Assembly: GCF_020073745.1 (NCBI RefSeq)
Contig: NZ_JAIRAU010000001.1
Location: forward strand, 434,001-498,000
Source: Nannocystis pusilla
GTDB lineage: Bacteria > Myxococcota_A > Polyangia > Nannocystales > Nannocystaceae
Length of the DNA: 64,000 nt
Reading direction: 5' to 3'
Numbering within the stretch: position 1 is the stretch's first letter; every line of letters begins with the position of its first letter. Positions 59,847-64,000 of this stretch are shown here, one piece after another. The translations under genes were made by a program, and so were the position numbers. The notes under the pieces are model-generated. The model saw only the letters and a list, made by a program, of their open reading frames with translations, searched no databases and had not been told where the DNA came from.

Positions 59847-60469
59847 GGCGGGTCTGGCGGGCGCGGGGGGGCGAGGTCGAGGCGCTGCAGGAGGTCGTAG
59901 ACGATCCGGGCGGTCGCGCCCCACAGCGGGGGCTGGTGGATCTGGAACTCGTGCAGCTCGTAGCGCTGGCCCTGCCACTCGCGCTCGCCGGCGAAGCGGT
60001 AGACGGCGGGGTCGGCGACGGTGCGGAGCGCGGGGGTGAGGACGGCGGTGACCTCGGCCTCGGCGTGGGTGGGGACGAAGGGGCCGTCGACGAGGCCGAC
60101 GAACGGGATGATGACGTAGCCGGTGGGGACCGGCACGGGGTTCAGGCGGCCCAGGACCGTGACCTGTCCCGGAGGCAGGGCGACCTCCTCCCAGGCCTCG
60201 CGCAGGGCGGTGGCGACGAGGTCGGCGTCGCCGGGGTCGGGCTTGCCGCCGGGGAAGGCGAGCTGGCCGGGGTGGCTGCGGAGGTTGCTGGCGCGCTCGA
60301 TGAGCAGGAGGCGCGGGCCGTCGCCGGGGGTGGCCTCGATCAAGATCGGGGCGAGCACGGCGGCGTGGCGGAACGGGGCGGGATCGGGCAGCGGGCCGGA
60401 GATCGCGTCGAGCCGCAGGCTGAGGTCGCGCGGGAGGTGATGCACGCCCGACGGAGTTTGGCACATCAC
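59843..60469 (-). CDS. NUDIX hydrolase (CoA pyrophosphatase-like)
   Basis: Protein of 208 residues. The NUDIX box is GGKPDPGDADLVATALREAWEE; the first Glu of the classical box is Asp here, as in several CoA diphosphatases. The preceding LRSHPGQLAFPGG is the UPF0035 (CoA-specific) motif. The start is GTG at 60469, overlapping the upstream stop as GTGA, or the ATG three bases on. It would cleave CoA or oxidised CoA to phosphopantetheine and ADP. Part of a three-gene operon with the amidohydrolase and queG. Confidence 0.9.
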   Translation of the reverse strand: MMCQTPSGVHHLPRDLSLRLDAISGPLPDPAPFRHAAVLAPILIEATPGDGPRLLLIERASNLRSHPGQLAFPGGKPDPGDADLVATALREAWEEVALPPGQVTVLGRLNPVPVPTGYVIIPFVGLVDGPFVPTHAEAEVTAVLTPALRTVADPAVYRFAGEREWQGQRYELHEFQIHQPPLWGATARIVYDLLQRLDLAPPRPPDPP

Positions 60470-61851
60470 CAGGCGGGGGGGCGCACCGGGCGGCCGCCCT
60501 GCACGACCAGCGCGGGTCGCTCGAGCAGGCGGATGTCGGCCAGCGGGTCGCCGTCGACGACCACGAGGTCGGCGATGAAGCCGGGCTTGACCTGGCCGAG
60601 GTCGCGCAGGCCGAGCAGCTCGGCGGCCGAGCGGGTGGCGGCGACGATGGCGTCCTTCGGGGCCATGCCGAGGTCGACCATGACCGAGAACTCGCGGGCG
60701 TTGTCGCCGTGAGGGAAGACGCCGGCGTCGGTGCCGAAGGCGATCTTCACGCCGGCCTTGACGGCGCGGGCGAAGCTGTCGCGCATGCGCGGGGCGATGA
60801 AGCGGGCCTTGGCGGCGCTGTCGGGCGCGAGCTTGCCGCCGTCGGCGGCCTGCTCGATGACGCGGCCGACGTAGACGGTGGGCACGAGGAAGGTGCCCTT
60901 CTTCTTCATGAGCGCGATCGCCTCGGCGTCGAGCAGGCTGCCGTGCTCGATGCTGTGGACCCCGGCGCGCACGGCGTCCTTGATGCCCTCGGTGCCGTGG
61001 GCGTGCGCGGCGACCTTGCGCCCGGCGCGGCCGGCCTCGTCGACGATCGCGGTCAGCTCGGCGACGGTGAGCTGCGGGTCGCCGGCGCCGTCGCCCGAGC
61101 TGAGCACGCCGCCGGTAGCGCAGACCTTGATCACGTCGGCGCCGAGCTTGATCTGGTGGCGCACGGCCTTGCGCACCTCGTCCGGACCGTCGGCGATGCC
61201 GGTGCGGAAGTCGGGCGGGCCGCCGAAGATGTCGGGGCGCAGGCCGTTGGTGTCGTCGCAGTGACCGCCGGTGATGCCGATCGCGTGGTTGGCGGCGACG
61301 ATCCGCGGGCCGCTGACGCGACCGTCGGCGATGGCGTCGCGCAGGCTGCGGATGGCGAAGGTGCCGCCGACGTCGCGCACGGTGGTGAAGCCGGCCAGCA
61401 AGGTGGCGCGCGCGTGAGCGACGCCGCGCAGGGCGCGGTCGGCGTCGCTCTCCTGGACGTCGCGCATGACGCTCTCGGCGTGCGTGGGGGCCATCTCGCC
61501 GAGCAGGTGGGTGTGCGCGTCGATGAGGCCGGGCAGGAGGGTTCGACCGCCGAGGTCGATGACGGCGGCGCCCTCGGGCGCCTGCAGGCCCTTGCCGATG
61601 CCGGAGATCCGGCCGCCGGTGACGAGGACGTCGACGCCGACCTGCGGAGCACCGCCGCTGCCGTCGATGAGCCGGGCGTTGCGCAGGAGCAAAGCGTCGC
61701 CGTCGGCTGTCTTTGGGGTCATGTCACTCGCGCGCACGACCGGGGCGTCGCGGTCGGGGAGCGGACAGACGGCCGCGGGCGCGGGCGGGGCGGCGGGGCT
61801 CGCGGCGCAGGCGGTGAGGAGGGCGCAGGCGAGGAGGAGGCGGGGTGACAC
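60466..61851 (-). CDS. Amidohydrolase-family lipoprotein
   Basis: About 461 residues starting with GTG at 61851. The N-terminus LLLACALLTACAAS gives a lipobox. The amidohydrolase fold is shown by LLPGLIDAHTHLLGEM (metal-binding His pair), KVAAHAHGTEGIKDAV, GVHSIEHGSLLD and IAFGTDAGVFPHGDN. It resembles the Xaa-Pro dipeptidase/imidazolonepropionase-like periplasmic group whose substrates are often dipeptides or organophosphate-like esters. The carbamylated Lys candidate sits in GADVIKVCATGG. First gene of the operon. Confidence 0.88.
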   Translation of the reverse strand: MSPRLLLACALLTACAASPAAPPAPAAVCPLPDRDAPVVRASDMTPKTADGDALLLRNARLIDGSGGAPQVGVDVLVTGGRISGIGKGLQAPEGAAVIDLGGRTLLPGLIDAHTHLLGEMAPTHAESVMRDVQESDADRALRGVAHARATLLAGFTTVRDVGGTFAIRSLRDAIADGRVSGPRIVAANHAIGITGGHCDDTNGLRPDIFGGPPDFRTGIADGPDEVRKAVRHQIKLGADVIKVCATGGVLSSGDGAGDPQLTVAELTAIVDEAGRAGRKVAAHAHGTEGIKDAVRAGVHSIEHGSLLDAEAIALMKKKGTFLVPTVYVGRVIEQAADGGKLAPDSAAKARFIAPRMRDSFARAVKAGVKIAFGTDAGVFPHGDNAREFSVMVDLGMAPKDAIVAATRSAAELLGLRDLGQVKPGFIADLVVVDGDPLADIRLLERPALVVQGGRPVRPPAW

Positions 61852-61917
61852 GCGGGGATGATGCCACGCCGCAAGGGGCTCGACGCGGGCCGCGAGCGCG
61901 GCGATAGTCGCGGGCGG

Positions 61918-62322
61918 ATGGCGACGCCTCCTGAAACCGAGTGGCCCTACGCGGTGTCCGAGTTCGAGTGCCATCGCTGCGGCAACTGCTGCCGCGGCGA
62001 CGGCGACGTGGCGCTGACGCCCGACGACGTGGCGCGGCTGGCGGCCCACTTCGGGCTCGCGGAGGAGGCGTTCGTGGCCCGCTACACGTGGCGCCGCGAG
62101 GACGGGGCGACCTGCCTGATCGACCAGGGCGACCCGCTACGCTCGTGCGTGTTCCTCACGCCCGAGAACACGTGTGAAGTGCACGCGCTCAAGCCGACGC
62201 AGTGCGTGGGCTTCCCGATGAAGTGGCGGCCGACCGACGCGCTCGAGATCTGCGCCGGGCTGCGCGCGGCGGCCGGGCTGCCGTACCCGACGCGGCGGAC
62301 GATGAACCGGCGCACGGGGTGA
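61918..62322 (+). CDS. YkgJ-family cysteine cluster protein
   Basis: Protein of 134 residues with the family signature FECHRCGNCCRGDGDVALTP, then CVFLTPENTCEVHALKPTQC. The clustered cysteines likely bind zinc or iron. Members are widespread and uncharacterised. The ATG at 61918 is chosen because the frame before it is Arg-rich. The next gene starts three bases after the stop. Confidence 0.88.
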   Translation: MATPPETEWPYAVSEFECHRCGNCCRGDGDVALTPDDVARLAAHFGLAEEAFVARYTWRREDGATCLIDQGDPLRSCVFLTPENTCEVHALKPTQCVGFPMKWRPTDALEICAGLRAAAGLPYPTRRTMNRRTG

Positions 62323-62325
62323 GGC

Positions 62326-62943
62326 GTGCGGCGCGAGCAGGACCTGTCCGCCGGGGCCGCGGCGCCGCTGTTCTGGGCGTTCACGCTGGTGTTCGCGGCG
62401 ATGGTGCTGTCGCGGTTCGACGGCTTCGCGGCGCAGATCCCGGCGCAGGTCCACGTGGGGATGCTGTGGGCCGGCTGCCCGCTGCTGCTGCTCGCCGGGG
62501 CGATCGAGGGCCGCATCGATCACGGCGAGCGCTCGCGCGAAACGCCGCTGTGGATGGCGATCGATTCGCGGCCGGTCCGCTACACGTTCACGCTGGCACT
62601 CACGTACTTCGGTCTGGTGGCGCTGGCGGCGTTCGATGTCTCGCTCGGGGTGGTCGACCCGCGCGCGCCGGCGGAGTGGCCGCAAATGCAGCGGCTCCTG
62701 TGGTTCGTCGGGTTCTCGTTCGGGATGAGCTTCGCCAACTACCTGGCCGCGGCCGGAGCGTTGATTCCGGGGCTGCGGGTGGTCACGGCGCCTTTTTCGC
62801 GCCTGCCGACGGCGCTCGGTCTGGGGCTGCTCATGGCGCTCGGGCTCGGGCTCTCGGCGGCGGCGTTCGAGCTGCTGGCCCGCAGCGCGGAGATCCGCGC
62901 AAACGTGGCGGACGCGGCCGCCCGCGTGTGGCAACCAGAGTAG
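62326..62943 (+). CDS. Membrane protein of unknown function
   Basis: Protein of 205 residues starting at GTG. Four to five hydrophobic helices are visible (LFWAFTLVFAAMVL, LWAGCPLLLLAGAIEG, FTLALTYFGLVALAAF, LLWFVGFSFGMSFANYLAAAGAL, LGLGLLMALGLGLSAAAFELL). I do not recognise it. It is probably co-transcribed with the YkgJ gene. A repeat copy (GGACCTGTCC) near 62339 is translated as the first residues. Confidence 0.65.
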   Translation: MRREQDLSAGAAAPLFWAFTLVFAAMVLSRFDGFAAQIPAQVHVGMLWAGCPLLLLAGAIEGRIDHGERSRETPLWMAIDSRPVRYTFTLALTYFGLVALAAFDVSLGVVDPRAPAEWPQMQRLLWFVGFSFGMSFANYLAAAGALIPGLRVVTAPFSRLPTALGLGLLMALGLGLSAAAFELLARSAEIRANVADAAARVWQPE

Positions 62944-63098
62944 CCGGCCGGCCTCGGCCCTGGCTGGCGACGGGTGTTGCGGCGCGGCCCGGGTTTCCAG
63001 GCGGTTTTTGAATAATTTCAGCGACAAGCGCGACGGCGCGGAGATTGAACAGGGCGCGGCATCCGGTCCAGCAGCGGACCACAAAAGGATCTTGAGCC

Positions 63099-63530
63099 AT
63101 GTCGATCATCACCCGCATCCGCACCCTCACCCTGACCGCCCTGGCCGCCGCGATCGTGGTCGCGCCCGGCTGTGACGATGCCGCCACGTACGAGGCGCTC
63201 GGCGTGACAGTCGAGGACCTCGAGACGATGTCCGCGGAGGAGCTCGACGCGCTCGACGCCGAGATGGCGCTCGGTGGGTTCGACCTGACCACCGAGCGGT
63301 TCGTGACCCACCGGCCGCACGAGCGTCCGGAGGGCATGAAGGAGCTCCGCATCCCGATCGTGTTCACTCACACGCAGGAGCCGGGCGCGGGCGAGGGTCT
63401 GACGATCCGGCCGCGCCCGACGCACGCCGGCGAGGTCCCCGCGGCGGCCACGGACGTGCTCGCGGCCGAGCCCGACGAGCCGCCCCCGTGTGACACGCAC
63501 GGCGAAGATGTCGAGTTCGCCGCGGAGTGA
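63099..63530 (+). CDS. Small lipoprotein of unknown function
   Basis: Protein of 143 residues with a signal ending in AAAIVVAPGC, a lipobox-like site. An acidic helix (VEDLETMSAEELDALDAEMA) follows, then Pro-rich C-terminal residues with a Cys in PPPCDTHGE. I do not recognise it. About 155 bases separate it from the preceding gene and no ribosome site stands out. Confidence 0.65.
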   Translation: MSIITRIRTLTLTALAAAIVVAPGCDDAATYEALGVTVEDLETMSAEELDALDAEMALGGFDLTTERFVTHRPHERPEGMKELRIPIVFTHTQEPGAGEGLTIRPRPTHAGEVPAAATDVLAAEPDEPPPCDTHGEDVEFAAE

Positions 63531-63568
63531 GCAGACACGTTCGCCTCCTCACCATCCCGTGAGGTCCC

Positions 63569-63605
63569 ACGCCCCCCGTGCGCGCTACGTTGCGCCGGGG
63601 GGCGT
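63569..63605. terminator. Hairpin terminator candidate
   Basis: ACGCCCCCCG (63569-63578) and CGGGGGGCGT (63596-63605) pair perfectly over ten bases around a 17-base loop, 40 bases after the lipoprotein stop. No T-run follows on either strand. Confidence 0.55.
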
Positions 63606-63678
63606 CTGCTTGACCGTGTCATCGAGTTCGGGAAGCGTTAGCACTGGCGCCTGCGCCGACGAGGTGAAGCGAGTGGTG

Positions 63679-64000
63679 ATGACGACGCTCGGGGTCGATG
63701 CCCTGGTGGTGCTCGGTTGGCGCGAATGGGTCGCGTTGCCGGATCTGGGGATCGACGCGCTCAAGGTCAAGGTCGACACCGGCGCCCGCACCTCGGCACT
63801 GCACGCGTTCGGCGTGGAGAAGCTGCCCAACGCCAGGGTCCGCTTCCGCGTCCATCCCCATCAGTACGACGACGACGACGCGGTGGTGTCGGAGGCGGCG
63901 CTGGTCGACGAGCGCGTGGTCCGGACGTCGGGCGGCCACAGCGAGCTGCGCCCGGTGGTGCAGACGACGATCAAGGTCGGCCAGCACGAGTTCGGGGTCG
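63679..64000 (+). CDS. RimB/RimK-like ATP-dependent zinc protease (start only)
   Basis: About 107 residues are seen; the gene runs off the right edge. GWREWVALPDLGIDALKVKV and DTGARTSALHA are the signature of the RimB/DUF785 retropepsin-like family, whose DTGA motif is the aspartyl-protease site. In bacteria these proteins act together with glutamate ligases (RimK) and with inhibitor or peptide pathways. GTG codons at 63673 and 63676 are alternative starts. Confidence 0.85.
   Translation, partial: MTTLGVDALVVLGWREWVALPDLGIDALKVKVDTGARTSALHAFGVEKLPNARVRFRVHPHQYDDDDAVVSEAALVDERVVRTSGGHSELRPVVQTTIKVGQHEFGV

Noticed and set aside
63569..63605. Riboswitch
   Set aside because: The strong hairpin here has no conserved riboswitch core and follows rather than precedes a gene; it fits a terminator. 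No cobalamin riboswitch was recognised upstream of mutA either.

Overview
The window is very GC-rich DNA with dense, often overlapping genes, and it looks like a Myxococcota chromosome, most likely from the Nannocystis group. Supporting signs are a secreted protein ending in a MYXO-CTERM-like tail (41578-42255), a DUF1552/DUF1592 cytochrome-type secreted pair, a giant Ser/Thr kinase-ATPase-GAF-histidine kinase hybrid, several lipoproteins with Ser/Gly/Thr/Asp-rich linkers, and GTG starts overlapping upstream stops. The taxon is inferred from gene content only.

Layout. 1-10.3 kb: end of a SigJ-type sigma factor, an aminoglycoside-phosphotransferase-like kinase coupled to an M50B-like membrane protease, a TerB/Coq4-like fusion, a fatty-acid-hydroxylase-type membrane enzyme, a large TPR lipoprotein with a metalloprotease core, a second Coq4-like protein and prmC. 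10.3-14.2 kb: a membrane protein, then a Ro60 (Rsr) protein followed on the same strand by seven tandem Y-RNA-like units, five of which carry a tRNA-mimicking module with T arm, capped acceptor stem and D arm in circularly permuted order. 14.2-20.5 kb: a CPA2 cation/proton antiporter with universal-stress domains co-directional with an XRE-PTS EIIA fusion regulator, a TetR-Coq4 operon with a clear operator, a zinc-ribbon/L7-L12-like small protein and a pentapeptide-repeat membrane protein. 20.6-27.6 kb: methylmalonyl-CoA mutase (mutA-mutB), a repeat-filled gap and an Hsp70-like protein. 27.8-38.5 kb: a metzincin-like protease, an ArnT-like glycosyltransferase, a threonine/serine dehydratase-like enzyme, two lipoproteins (one with a VWA domain), orn and an MFS transporter. 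38.5-45.5 kb: the DUF1552/DUF1592 pair, the MYXO-CTERM protein, an ECF sigma factor, a cytochrome c and a dihaem peroxidase. 45.5-64 kb: a GHKL ATPase, a CorA-like protein, a 1064-residue orphan, a patatin, the signalling hybrid, a queG-NUDIX-amidohydrolase operon, small proteins, and the start of an RimB-like protease.

Two things stand out. First, the Ro60 gene with a seven-unit Y RNA array, closed by a stem and T-run, is an expanded version of the Ro60/YrlA system, and two of its units lack the tRNA-like module. Second, the whole window is peppered with a short palindrome close to GGACATGTCC followed by four variable bases. It occurs singly or in arrays with a strict 14-bp period, between genes and also inside genes (mutA, the glycosyltransferase, queG, the hybrid kinase, the phosphotransferase), where it is translated. 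In two genes it has grown, with flanking DNA, into long in-frame low-complexity insertions.
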